DNA of 64,000 bases from SAR202 cluster bacterium bin22. Its GTDB lineage: Bacteria; Chloroflexota; Dehalococcoidia; Lucifugimonadales; UBA3495. Shown one piece after another: positions 50,815 through 60,105 of the stretch; positions within the stretch are counted from its first letter, which is position 1, and every line of letters begins with the position of its first letter. The notes under the pieces were generated by a model. The model was not told where the DNA came from. It made no database searches and was given only the letters and a program-made list of their open reading frames with translations. The stretch lies in contig MPMM01000001.1 of NCBI GenBank assembly GCA_002238505.1, positions 434,001 to 498,000 on the forward strand. Direction: 5' to 3'. Position numbers and translations under genes: made by a program.

Positions 50815-51663
50815 ATGGCATTAACCAGAGCGAACATTCTTTGCGACGGTACCTTCAAAATTGATGGGGGTGCATTGTTTGGCCAACTCGCCAAGACTGT
50901 CTGGGAAACAATGGCCTCTACGGACCGAAAGAACCGTGTAACGCTTGGCCTCAACTGCTGGTTGCTCCAGGTTGCAGACGAGTGGATCCTGGTGGATACC
51001 GGGGCCGGAACCAATCACGCGGAACATGACCGGGACCACTACGGTCTGGGTCCCAGCCGACTCTTCAAGGAACTGAAGATTGCCGGTCTCACCCCTAAAG
51101 ACATCAGCAAGGTTGTCCTGACCCATATGAATTTCGAGCATAGCGGCGGTTGCACCCGAATGGACCGCACCGGCGCAATAGTACCAACATTCTCCCGGGC
51201 CAAGTACTATGTGCAGCGGGCGTCGTGGGAGGAAGCCCAGGAACCCAGCGAACGAGGCAGATACGCTTACCGGGCCAGCAACTTCATGCCGGTGGCTGAC
51301 CGGGGACAACTCGAACTGCTGGACGGCGACACAGAAATACTTCCGGGACTCCAGGTAATCCAGTGTGACGGCCCGGCCAGGGGACACCAGCTAATTCTTT
51401 TCAACCACGGCGGTGAAAGGCTGGTCATCCTGGGAGACCTGGTACCTACCCCTTTCCATCTTAATTTACCCGTTATTTCAGCTTTTGATTATTCTCCCCA
51501 GGACACACTGGAACAAAAACGCGAAATCCTGTCTGACGCTGAGCGGCAGGGTTGGCTGCTGGGCTTCTCCCACGGTCATGATGTGAAGAACGGATACCTG
51601 GAGAGGCGCGGCGAAATGGTTTACGTTACCCCGGTAGATATGACGTTTGGCAATCTCAGCTAA
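50815..51663 (+). CDS. MBL-fold metallo-hydrolase-like protein with altered HxHxDH motif
   Basis: WILVDTGAGTNH; VVLTHMNFEHSGGCTRMD; LGDLVPTPFHLNLPV. Confidence 0.88.
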   Translation: MALTRANILCDGTFKIDGGALFGQLAKTVWETMASTDRKNRVTLGLNCWLLQVADEWILVDTGAGTNHAEHDRDHYGLGPSRLFKELKIAGLTPKDISKVVLTHMNFEHSGGCTRMDRTGAIVPTFSRAKYYVQRASWEEAQEPSERGRYAYRASNFMPVADRGQLELLDGDTEILPGLQVIQCDGPARGHQLILFNHGGERLVILGDLVPTPFHLNLPVISAFDYSPQDTLEQKREILSDAERQGWLLGFSHGHDVKNGYLERRGEMVYVTPVDMTFGNLS

Positions 51664-51706
51664 TTTGCTGGCATATTCCTGACAATCCAAGGCACAATGA
51701 ACTGGT

Positions 51707-51729
51707 GGCCCCGGTGATTCACCGGGGCC
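51707..51729. terminator. Hairpin between convergent MBL gene and mtaB
   Basis: GGCCCCGGTG-ATT-CACCGGGGCC. Confidence 0.6.
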
Positions 51730-51780
51730 GCCCGCCTTTGCAATTATTCCGGTTGGCTGCCGGGACAAGGGCAGCCCCGA

Positions 51781-53187
51781 CTATCGCGTAGCGGGAATTG
51801 TCACGACGACTTCACCCTTAAGCTCGACGAGTCTGGCCTGGGTAATGGTATGAGGCAAGTCAGATTGACTGTCGAGCGCATCCGTCAGCGGGGTCGAAAC
51901 CCGGATGTAATTGTCGGTCAGCCCCTTCAGGTTATCGCCCTGCTCTGGGTCGCCGGTCCCCTCCCAGAGCACCGGGCGTGTGGAGCCAAGCTGCCTGGTT
52001 CGGAACAGGTCGAAGGAATGCCTGGCAACCTGCAGGGCGCGCCCCACCCTTTCGCGCTTTTCCGGTCCGGTTACGTGGCCTTCCAGATAGACCGCCGAAG
52101 TCCCGGGGCGCGTGGAATAGGGAAAGATGTGCATGTCACTGAAAGCCATATCCGCCACAAAAGCCAGGCTTTCCTCGAAGGCCTGCTCACTTTCACCGGG
52201 AAACCCCACGATCAGATCTGCGGTTATCCCTGCGTCCGGGATTGCCTGCCGGATAGCTTGCACGGTCCGGGCAAACTGGCTGGTGTCGTATCGGCGACGC
52301 ATCGCATTGAGGGTTGCGTCGCACCCACTCTGAAGGGGAACATGGAAATGCGGGCACAGCCTGTCATAGTCCAGCCAAAGCCCGAGCAGTTCCTGGTCAA
52401 TTTCCTGCGGCTGAAGAGATGAAACCCGCAGCCTGGGAACTTCGGTTTCATCCAGAATGCGTTGGATGAGGCCCTTGAGGCTGGAGTCGGGCAGGTCAAA
52501 ACCATAGGTTCCCAACTGAGTGCCGGTAAGGGTAACTTCCTTGCAACCGTCGTTGAGCCTCTGCTGGACCTGGCGGACTATTTCTGCGGGGGGAATGCTG
52601 CGTTCCCTGCCCCTCACCCTGGGAACGATGCAATAGGCGCAAACCTGGTCGCAGCCCTCCTGGATTTTCACCATACCTCGAGTGCGGCCGGGTAGATTCC
52701 CAGTGACCTCCTCTTCGGTCAGCAGGCTGTCGGCGTCCTCCGCCGGGTCAGGGTCCAGCCCAAGCCTGGCGCGGTGAGCGGCAACGGCCAGGGACGCCAG
52801 GCGGTGTTTGTCCTCATTTCCAACTACCAGGGAGACGGTGGGCATCTGGTGCAGGTCTTCGGCGGCTCGCTGAGGATAGCAACCTGCGGCAACCACTACC
52901 GCAGCCGGGTTTGCCCTGCTGGCGGCCCGCAGGGAGCGCCGGGCCTTGGAATCGGCCGTGGAAGTGACAGTGCAGGTATTGAGTACAAAGATATCCGCAT
53001 CCCTGACGTCGTTTACGAGGATGTAACCCGCCTGACGGAACTGGCGGGCGAGCATGCTGCTGTCAGCCTGGTTCAATTTGCAGCCGTGGGTGTGGATAAC
53101 CACTTTGCCCGCAACGGCCGCCGGAGCGTCGTTTGCACTCTGGGGCAGGAGGAGTTCCAGGGGAGTTCCAGGTGGTTGGGTGGACAT
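51781..53187 (-). CDS. mtaB: tRNA t6A37 methylthiotransferase MtaB
   Basis: VIHTHGCKLNQADSSMLARQFRQAGY; VKIQEGCDQVCAYCIVPRVRGRERS radical SAM CX3CX2C. Confidence 0.94.
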   Translation of the reverse strand: MSTQPPGTPLELLLPQSANDAPAAVAGKVVIHTHGCKLNQADSSMLARQFRQAGYILVNDVRDADIFVLNTCTVTSTADSKARRSLRAASRANPAAVVVAAGCYPQRAAEDLHQMPTVSLVVGNEDKHRLASLAVAAHRARLGLDPDPAEDADSLLTEEEVTGNLPGRTRGMVKIQEGCDQVCAYCIVPRVRGRERSIPPAEIVRQVQQRLNDGCKEVTLTGTQLGTYGFDLPDSSLKGLIQRILDETEVPRLRVSSLQPQEIDQELLGLWLDYDRLCPHFHVPLQSGCDATLNAMRRRYDTSQFARTVQAIRQAIPDAGITADLIVGFPGESEQAFEESLAFVADMAFSDMHIFPYSTRPGTSAVYLEGHVTGPEKRERVGRALQVARHSFDLFRTRQLGSTRPVLWEGTGDPEQGDNLKGLTDNYIRVSTPLTDALDSQSDLPHTITQARLVELKGEVVVTIPATR

Positions 53188-53190
53188 GGG

Positions 53191-53604
53191 CTATTCTGCG
53201 GTTTCCTGCGGTGCCAGGTTATTTTCAACCAAGTCCCACAGCCTCTCCACAGCACCGCTGATGTCGTCCAGGGAACGGAACACACCCTCGACCCGCCGGC
53301 GGGACTCCCTGGCCCGTTCCAGTGCAACGCTCAGGTTCCCAAGTTGTTCAAAGGCCTCCCGCACCCGCCTGTCCCGAAGGTCTGAGCCCAGTTGGTGGGC
53401 ATAAGCTCTGACCGACTGATCGTCTTCGACAGAATCACCCCGACTCAGAGCCGCGCCCTTCACGGCCAGGGTGAGGCTGCCCCACAACATCTCCTCAGAA
53501 CGGGTCCATCTCCCCGCTCGAAGTTCAGACACGGCATTTTCCAGGAGACGCAGGCTCTGGCTTCGGTAACGGTCTATTCTGGATTGATCGGGGCTGGTAA
53601 CCAT
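53191..53604 (-). CDS. Helical PaREP1/HEPN-like small protein
   Basis: LLENAVSELRAGRWTRSEEMLWGSLTLAVKGAALSRG pattern resembles PaREP1-type proteins. Confidence 0.5.
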   Translation of the reverse strand: MVTSPDQSRIDRYRSQSLRLLENAVSELRAGRWTRSEEMLWGSLTLAVKGAALSRGDSVEDDQSVRAYAHQLGSDLRDRRVREAFEQLGNLSVALERARESRRRVEGVFRSLDDISGAVERLWDLVENNLAPQETAE

Positions 53605-53667
53605 AGTGCTGTGCTCGAGTCCTGTACTGGCTCAGGGTTAGCAGGAAACCATTTTAGCACTGCGACC

Positions 53668-55320
53668 TTACCCTATCACCGCATCCAACCCGTGGGGCGG
53701 GGTCTGGAAGGGGGGACGCAGGTTTGGCATTGGTACTTCTATAACTGCCGGCCTGTTGGCTGCCAGGGCATCGCGGAGGGCGGGACCTAGTTCCCGGCGG
53801 TCGCTCAGCTTGATACCGAGGGCCCCGTACACCTCGGCTAACTGGGCAAAGTCGGGATTATGCAGTTCCGTGCCGATGGTCCGGCCGTGGTACCGATTCA
53901 TCTGGTCTGCCCGGGAGGCGCCGAGCAGGCCATTGTTGAAGACCAGCGTGACGACGTTGATGCCTTCCTGAACCGCGGTGGAAAGCTCGCTGTTGGCATA
54001 CATGAAGCCGCCGTCTCCGATGGTGGCCACAACCTGCCGGTGGGGATTGCCCACCTTGGCGCCCAGGGCGGTGGGGAAGGCGTAACCCAGGGTGGCAAAG
54101 TAGCTGGATGTCAGATAGGACCGGTGTTTCAGGACGGGAAAGGTCAGATGGCCCCAATAGGCGATTTCAGTGGTTCCCGCCACCATGATGGCGTCGTCAT
54201 CAAGTTCAGCCCTAATGGTTTCGGCCAGTTCCATTTGCAGCGGCGCCAGAGCGCGGAGGTCCTCGGTGGTCTTTTGGCGGATGTCTTCCAACTCATCGTT
54301 CTTCCACTGGCTGGCCGATGTGGAGCCACCCAGCTCCGCAAGGAGGTCGTTGATGCCCAGTCTGGCGTCCGCCACCATTCCAACCCGGGGTTGCAGAAGC
54401 CGGTCTAATTCCTCAGGGTCGGCATCAATGCGGATAACGGTTTGATCCGGGCGGAGGGACCAGGGGGTTCGGGGGTTAAGGTTCATCCTGGAGCCTATGG
54501 CCAGGATTACGTCGGACTGAGGCAGGGTATGGTACGCGGGGCCGTGCCCGTAGTAGAAAGTGCCCACGGATAATGGATGATTTTCCGGGATGGAGCCCTT
54601 GCCTTCCGGTGTGGTGATTACCGGTGCGTTAAGCGCTTCCGCCAACTGGGCCAGTTCCGTGGTTACGTCCGCCTCCCGGCAGCCCCCACCGGCCCAGATG
54701 AGGGGCCGTTCGGCTTTGGCCAGCAATTCTGCTGCCTCCTTCACTTTTGCGGGGTCAGGCGACTGCTTAACTGTTCCCTCTCGTTCCAGCAATTCTATAT
54801 CTGACGTTGCCGGCAGGATGTCGAAAGGTACCTCAATCTCCGCAGGCCTGGGGCGGCCGTCAAGTACCTGCTGCATGGCCATGTGAACCATGTTAGGAAT
54901 CTCCTCGGGCCGAGTGGTGCGGGCATTCCACTTGGTAATTGGCTTGAAAACGTCCAACTGGTCGTTGATCTCGTGCAAGGCTCCCCGGTTCTGGCCCAGG
55001 CTTGCGCTGTCTATTTGACCGGAAACCAGCAATACAGGGGAGGACGAAGCATAGGCGGTGCCCACGGCCGCCGCGGCATTCAGCGCTCCGGGACCGGGAA
55101 CAACCAGCGCCACGCCTACCCGACCGGTAGTGCGGGCGTAACCATCCGCCATGTAGCCGGCCGTCTGCTCGTGGCGCACCGTGATAAGCCGGATGCCGGG
55201 TTGTTCGTAAAGGGCGTCAAATGCCTCCATGATCTGGACGCCCGGCAGGGCAAAGACTACTTCTACGCCCTCCCTGGCCAGAGACTGTATCAATGCCTGG
55301 GCGCCCGTCATTGTTGCCAT
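53668..55320 (-). CDS. Thiamine pyrophosphate-dependent enzyme (acetolactate synthase-like)
   Basis: FALPGVQIMEAFDALY; RHEQTAGYMADGYARTTGRVGVALVVPGPGALNAAAAVGTAYASSSPVLLVSGQ; GDGGFMYANSELSTAVQEGINVVTLVFNN. Confidence 0.93.
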   Translation of the reverse strand: MATMTGAQALIQSLAREGVEVVFALPGVQIMEAFDALYEQPGIRLITVRHEQTAGYMADGYARTTGRVGVALVVPGPGALNAAAAVGTAYASSSPVLLVSGQIDSASLGQNRGALHEINDQLDVFKPITKWNARTTRPEEIPNMVHMAMQQVLDGRPRPAEIEVPFDILPATSDIELLEREGTVKQSPDPAKVKEAAELLAKAERPLIWAGGGCREADVTTELAQLAEALNAPVITTPEGKGSIPENHPLSVGTFYYGHGPAYHTLPQSDVILAIGSRMNLNPRTPWSLRPDQTVIRIDADPEELDRLLQPRVGMVADARLGINDLLAELGGSTSASQWKNDELEDIRQKTTEDLRALAPLQMELAETIRAELDDDAIMVAGTTEIAYWGHLTFPVLKHRSYLTSSYFATLGYAFPTALGAKVGNPHRQVVATIGDGGFMYANSELSTAVQEGINVVTLVFNNGLLGASRADQMNRYHGRTIGTELHNPDFAQLAEVYGALGIKLSDRRELGPALRDALAANRPAVIEVPMPNLRPPFQTPPHGLDAVIG

Positions 55321-55785
55321 TGCTCACCTCGGTCTGGTCTAAGTGTATTTGGGGCTATGATGATGAGTTAAAGCTGCGCATGTCAATGGTGGAAGGTCAA
55401 CCCGGCGGGGCAGTCGTATCGCAGGATGTAAATGCAATCGTGAGAATTAAGAAACTATTCTTCGCGCAATTTGACCTCATCTGACCTCATTTTGTACTTG
55501 GGAGCTATATCTCTGGATTGGGGAATGCCCCTGGTTCAGGAAGTCCGTGCAGTCATCCCAATGTGGTTTTGCCCTGGAAAATCCCATTGTTCTGTCCAGG
55601 CAATTTCTTTCTGTGCTCCTACCAGTTTATTTCATGGCAGGTGGGGCTCAAGCAGTATGAGCAGGGAATGATGTCGGCGGGCAGGAATTGGGTGTGGCAA
55701 TGGGGCTAAGCTGAAGCCAGGGTGAAAGCTACACCGAGGATACCTAGACTTGCAGTAGTAGCGGCCCAGATTTTCCCCGAATCGC

Positions 55786-55809
55786 AGGGGCGCACGGCCG
55801 TGCGCCCCT
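55786..55809. repeat. Perfect 24-bp palindrome AGGGGCGCACGGCCGTGCGCCCCT
   Basis: Direct reading; intergenic. Confidence 0.8.
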
Positions 55810-56067
55810 ACCCGGGGCCATACCAAATTGGGCTTAAGCGTCATGCCTTCATAGAGGGCATGCCATAGTCGATATAACGGAAATGAACTTTCCACTTTGG
55901 CTTAGGACTATTTGCGGGTGAAAGTGCATTAGTCCTGTTCAACAGGGGCTGTTGAGCTTGGCGCAGCGGGTTGTTGGCAGGGTGTACGCATACCGCCTCA
56001 AGGGTGTTTGTGGTATAACATTGGGTGTTTTAATGTCCGCCAGTTTCAAGCGAAGAGGATAGCTGGA

Positions 56068-57618
56068 ATGAAATACGACGTGATAATAGTTGGGGCCGGT
56101 GCGGCCGGCTGCGTGCTGGCTGCCCGACTGTCCGAAGATCCGGAGCGTTCAGTGCTGCTCCTGGAAGCCGGGCCGGATTACCCAGATTTCGACCAACTGC
56201 CGGTGGACCTGAAGGAAGGCAACAACATGTGGCGGTCGGCTTACGGCCCCCATAACTGGGGTTATACGGCTACCGGGACGCCGCTTCAGACTGAACAGGT
56301 GCAAATCCCCCGCGGCCGGGCTATTGGCGGCTCAACGTCGATAAATGGCCAGGTGCTGTTTCGGGGAGTGCCGGGCGACTACGATAACTGGGCGGCATGG
56401 GGAAATGACGAGTGGGACTACCTGAGGGTATTGCCCTATTTCCGCAAGCTGGAGACGGACCTGGACTTCCCGGGCGACGACTTCCACGGCAGCAACGGTC
56501 CCATACCGGTGCGGCGGTACAAGCGGGATGAATGGCTTCCCCATGCTACCGCCTTTTATGACGCATGTGTCGACCTGGGCTTCCGACAGGACCCGGACCA
56601 GAACCACCCCGACTCCGGCGGTATCGCGGCGCGCCCCCTTAATAACATTGACGGCGTGCGCATGAGTACCGCCATAACCTACTTGAACCCGGTCAGAAAC
56701 CGGCTGAACCTGACAGTTCGCGGCAACGTCACCGTGCGCCGGGTGATTTTTGATGGCAAGCGGGCAGTGGGTATTGAGGCGGAAAGCGGCGGCGAAGCTT
56801 TTGTGCTGGACGGCGAGCAGATCATTGTTAGCAGCGGCGCAATAGCATCTCCCCAAGTGCTGCTACTGTCGGGAGTTGGGCCGGCGGACCACCTGCAGGA
56901 AATGGGAATTGAGGTGGTGCATGAGCTTCTTGGGGTGGGCGATAATCTGCGCGATCATCCCTCATGCTTCACCCTGTTCAAGGGTACAGGGGATCCACCC
57001 GAAGAACTGGCGCCCAGCATCCAGGTTGGGCTGCGTTTCAGCCTGGAAGATTCCCCCACCGTTGGAGACATTCAGCTGGCGCCCATATTGATGAACAGCG
57101 AGCACCGGCCAGCCAATGTGGTGATTGAGGAAGATGGATTTCACTTTGGCTTCAGCGCCGCCATCCAGAACGCGGTAAGCGCCGGACGACTGAGGCTGGC
57201 ATCCACTGACCCCAAAGACCAGCCGGAGTTGAATTACGATTATCTTTCCAGTCCCTATGACCGGGCGCGCATGCGGGGAGCTATCCGAACTGGTCTCCGT
57301 ATCGCTGACCACCCGTTGTTCAAGGACGTTATAGTGGAGCGGTTGAATCCAGCCGATGCTGACCTGGAGTCGGACGAGGCACTGGACAACTGGATGCTGC
57401 GCAACGTGGGTACTCAGCACCACTCGTCGGGCACCTGCAAGATGGGCCCCGCCGATGATCCGATGGCCGTGGTTGACCAGTATTGCCGGGTGCATGGTAT
57501 GGAGGGACTCCGGGTGGTAGATGCGTCGGTGATGCCCGACGTAATTCGGGCCAACACCAACGCCACTACCATAATGATTGGAGAGAGAGTGGCCGATTGG
57601 ATAAGGGAAGGAAAGTAG
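56068..57618 (+). CDS. GMC-family oxidoreductase (choline dehydrogenase-like)
   Basis: MKYDVIIVGAGAAGCVLAARLSEDPERSVLLLEAGPDY; GRAIGGSTSINGQVLFRG; HHSSGTCKMGPADDPMAVVD. Confidence 0.95.
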   Translation: MKYDVIIVGAGAAGCVLAARLSEDPERSVLLLEAGPDYPDFDQLPVDLKEGNNMWRSAYGPHNWGYTATGTPLQTEQVQIPRGRAIGGSTSINGQVLFRGVPGDYDNWAAWGNDEWDYLRVLPYFRKLETDLDFPGDDFHGSNGPIPVRRYKRDEWLPHATAFYDACVDLGFRQDPDQNHPDSGGIAARPLNNIDGVRMSTAITYLNPVRNRLNLTVRGNVTVRRVIFDGKRAVGIEAESGGEAFVLDGEQIIVSSGAIASPQVLLLSGVGPADHLQEMGIEVVHELLGVGDNLRDHPSCFTLFKGTGDPPEELAPSIQVGLRFSLEDSPTVGDIQLAPILMNSEHRPANVVIEEDGFHFGFSAAIQNAVSAGRLRLASTDPKDQPELNYDYLSSPYDRARMRGAIRTGLRIADHPLFKDVIVERLNPADADLESDEALDNWMLRNVGTQHHSSGTCKMGPADDPMAVVDQYCRVHGMEGLRVVDASVMPDVIRANTNATTIMIGERVADWIREGK

Positions 57619-57698
57619 GCTGAACAGCATTGCTTCTCCCATCCTGAAGGCCAGGCAGCCTGAAGGTCAGACAGAATTAGCAGGACGGTAAATCGAGA

Positions 57699-59120
57699 AT
57701 GACAGCCAGTAACCCAAACGTAAGAATTGAACGGGACTCCATGGGCCAGATGGAGGTGCCGGCGGATGCTCTTTATGGAGCTTCCACCATGCGGGCAGTG
57801 TTGAACTTTCCCATCAGCGATTTGAGATTCCCCAGGACCTTCATACGGGCATTGGGATTGGTCAAGCAGTCAGCCGCCAAGACCAACATGTCCCTGGGAG
57901 TGCTTGACGAAACCATCGGGAACGCCATCATCGAAGCAGCCCAGGAAGTGATCGACGGCAAGCTGGACAGCCACTTCGTGCTGGATGTGTTTCAGACAGG
58001 ATCGGGCACCTCTACCAACACCAATGCCAACGAAGTCATCGCCAACCGGGCTTCGCAAATTCTGGGAGGAGACCTGGGTTCGCGGATTGTTCATCCCAAC
58101 GACAACGTCAACCTGGGGCAATCGTCAAACGACGTAATTCCCACAACGATTCACTTGGCAGCCTTGATTGCCATCAAGGAAGACCTCATTCCTGGCCTAG
58201 AGTTTTTGCGGGACGAGCTTCAGCAGAAGTCCGACGAGTTCTGGCCGGTTATCAAAACGGGGCGTACTCATCTTCAGGATGCTACGCCGGTTCGGCTGGG
58301 CCAGGAGTTTCTGGGCTATGCCGGCCAGGCTGAGAATGGTATTCGCCGATTACAGCGGGCGCAGGAGGCGCTGGCAGAGGTGGCCCTGGGCGGGACGGCT
58401 GTAGGGACCGGCGTCAATACGCATCCCGAGTTTTCGGGCCGCACCTGTCGGACGATTTCCGAAGTTGCCGGGGTCAACGTGAGGGAAACTGAGAACCACT
58501 TCCAGGCCCAGGCCACACTGGACGGCATTGTTGAGGCCAGCGGGGAGCTTCGTACCATTGCCATCAGCCTCCACAAGATTGCCAATGACATCCGCTTCAT
58601 AGCCTGCGGCCCCCGCGCCGGACTGGGTGAGATAACGGTTCCGGAAGTGCAACCAGGAAGTTCAATAATGCCTGGCAAGGTCAACCCGGTGATATCGGAG
58701 TCGGTGATTCAGGTAGCAGCCCACGTGGTGGGCAACGATGCTGCGGTAACCCTGGCCGGCCAGGGCGGCTACTTCGAACTCAACACAATGATGCCGGTGG
58801 CAGCCTACAATCTTTTGCAGTCCATCTCCCTACTGGCGTCCTCGGCAAACAATTTCGCTGAGCAGTGTGTCAAAGGCATTGAGGCCACCGATGTGGGTCC
58901 GGCCATGGTGGAAAAGGGCTTGATGCTGGGCACGGCCCTGGCGCCGGCCATTGGCTACGATGCTGCCGCGGCAATTGCCAAGGAAGCGTCCTATACCGGG
59001 CAGACCATACGCGAGGTGGCCATGCTTCGCACCGAAATTACCGAAGACCAGCTTGACGAACTGCTCAATCCGGAAGATATGACCAAACCCAGCCTCGAGG
59101 TCAGGGGTGGTGGTGGCTAG
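57699..59120 (+). CDS. fumC: Class II fumarate hydratase
   Basis: RIERDSMGQMEVPADALYGASTMRAVLNFPI; VFQTGSGTSTNTNANEVIANRA; PGSSIMPGKVNPV. Confidence 0.95.
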   Translation: MTASNPNVRIERDSMGQMEVPADALYGASTMRAVLNFPISDLRFPRTFIRALGLVKQSAAKTNMSLGVLDETIGNAIIEAAQEVIDGKLDSHFVLDVFQTGSGTSTNTNANEVIANRASQILGGDLGSRIVHPNDNVNLGQSSNDVIPTTIHLAALIAIKEDLIPGLEFLRDELQQKSDEFWPVIKTGRTHLQDATPVRLGQEFLGYAGQAENGIRRLQRAQEALAEVALGGTAVGTGVNTHPEFSGRTCRTISEVAGVNVRETENHFQAQATLDGIVEASGELRTIAISLHKIANDIRFIACGPRAGLGEITVPEVQPGSSIMPGKVNPVISESVIQVAAHVVGNDAAVTLAGQGGYFELNTMMPVAAYNLLQSISLLASSANNFAEQCVKGIEATDVGPAMVEKGLMLGTALAPAIGYDAAAAIAKEASYTGQTIREVAMLRTEITEDQLDELLNPEDMTKPSLEVRGGGG

Positions 59121-59231
59121 GGGAGCCACGACACGCTATCGTCCGATTAAGCCACAGCGATAACCGGAACCCAGGTAGTCCTTTGCAGTTAGATCCCGGA
59201 GGGCCCAAATTCAGAACTTAGGAGAAGGAAT

Positions 59232-59576
59232 ATGGCACTGGTAAGATGCGTAACAGAAATGGGAATGGGCGTTGACGTACACGGCTTGGACTACACCAAT
59301 GCGGCCAAGCGGGCCGTTTTTGATGCGCTGCACCACAGCAGCCTGGGTTTTCAGCGGCTTCTGGGCAAAACCGCCGACGATATGCGGGTAGATGTGACCA
59401 TCGGCGTCCCTGAGCCCGGGGCGGTGGATGGCGACGCCGTTGTAGCCACTTTGCCTCACGGGACCGGTTATATAAACGTAGTGCAAGGTGGGCTTCAGGT
59501 TCTGAATGACGAGGGGACTGACGGTACCCTGATAGCCAACGCGATAGTCATTGTCAGTTTCGACGACGGCAATTAG
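59232..59576 (+). CDS. Lin0512 family protein
   Basis: MALVRCVTEMGMGVDVHGLDYTNAAKRAVFDALHHSSL; DVTIGVPEPGAVDGDAVVATLPHG. Confidence 0.85.
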   Translation: MALVRCVTEMGMGVDVHGLDYTNAAKRAVFDALHHSSLGFQRLLGKTADDMRVDVTIGVPEPGAVDGDAVVATLPHGTGYINVVQGGLQVLNDEGTDGTLIANAIVIVSFDDGN

Positions 59577-59673
59577 AGGACTGCGATTAGGGTTAGAAGG
59601 GGTCGGCGGGATTCGTCGCCCGGGTAATCCGTAAGCACAAGCTAGCGGCGCGCCAATCAGATGAGACACGAGA

Positions 59674-59707
59674 AAGGGCCCCGGCAACGAGCCGGGGCCC
59701 TTAAGTT
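59674..59707. terminator. Strong terminator between Lin0512 gene and 80-aa ORF
   Basis: AAGGGCCCCGGC-AACGA-GCCGGGGCCCTTAAGTTTTT, 12-bp stem. Confidence 0.85.
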
Positions 59708-59736
59708 TTTCCTCTTTGACTACGGAATTCGGTCTA

Positions 59737-59979
59737 TTATTCGCCTTCGGGAGCCCGGGTGCCAAACACCTTTTGTCCCTTGACGAAGATGCACCTGCGA
59801 ATGTTGTTTTCCAGTTCGGTGGGGTCTTCCACCGCGGGATATCGCTCGCGGGCTGCAGGGGTGCGCAAGTATTCATATACCTTACCCAGCACCTCGTCCT
59901 CGGAGTCACCCGTGATGATCGTCTTGTCCCGCGAGTCGGACAGGAAATTACTTGGCCTCACGTAGTAAACGTCTGGCAT
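59737..59979 (-). CDS. 80-aa protein of unknown function
   Basis: MPDVYYVRPSNFLSDSRDKTIITGDSEDEVLGKVYEYLRTPAARERYPAVEDPTELENNIRRCIFVKGQKVFGTRAPEGE; bounded by terminator, plausible composition. Confidence 0.6.
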   Translation of the reverse strand: MPDVYYVRPSNFLSDSRDKTIITGDSEDEVLGKVYEYLRTPAARERYPAVEDPTELENNIRRCIFVKGQKVFGTRAPEGE

Positions 59980-60105
59980 AATACCTCCTCCATTATCACC
60001 AGTGATTTCGGCCCCTATGCCGAACTATTATATGCGGTAGGAAATCTATACACTAATGCGAGCCGCCTTGTCAATGCTGGGCGACAGCTAAAGCCGGTAA
60101 TAAGG

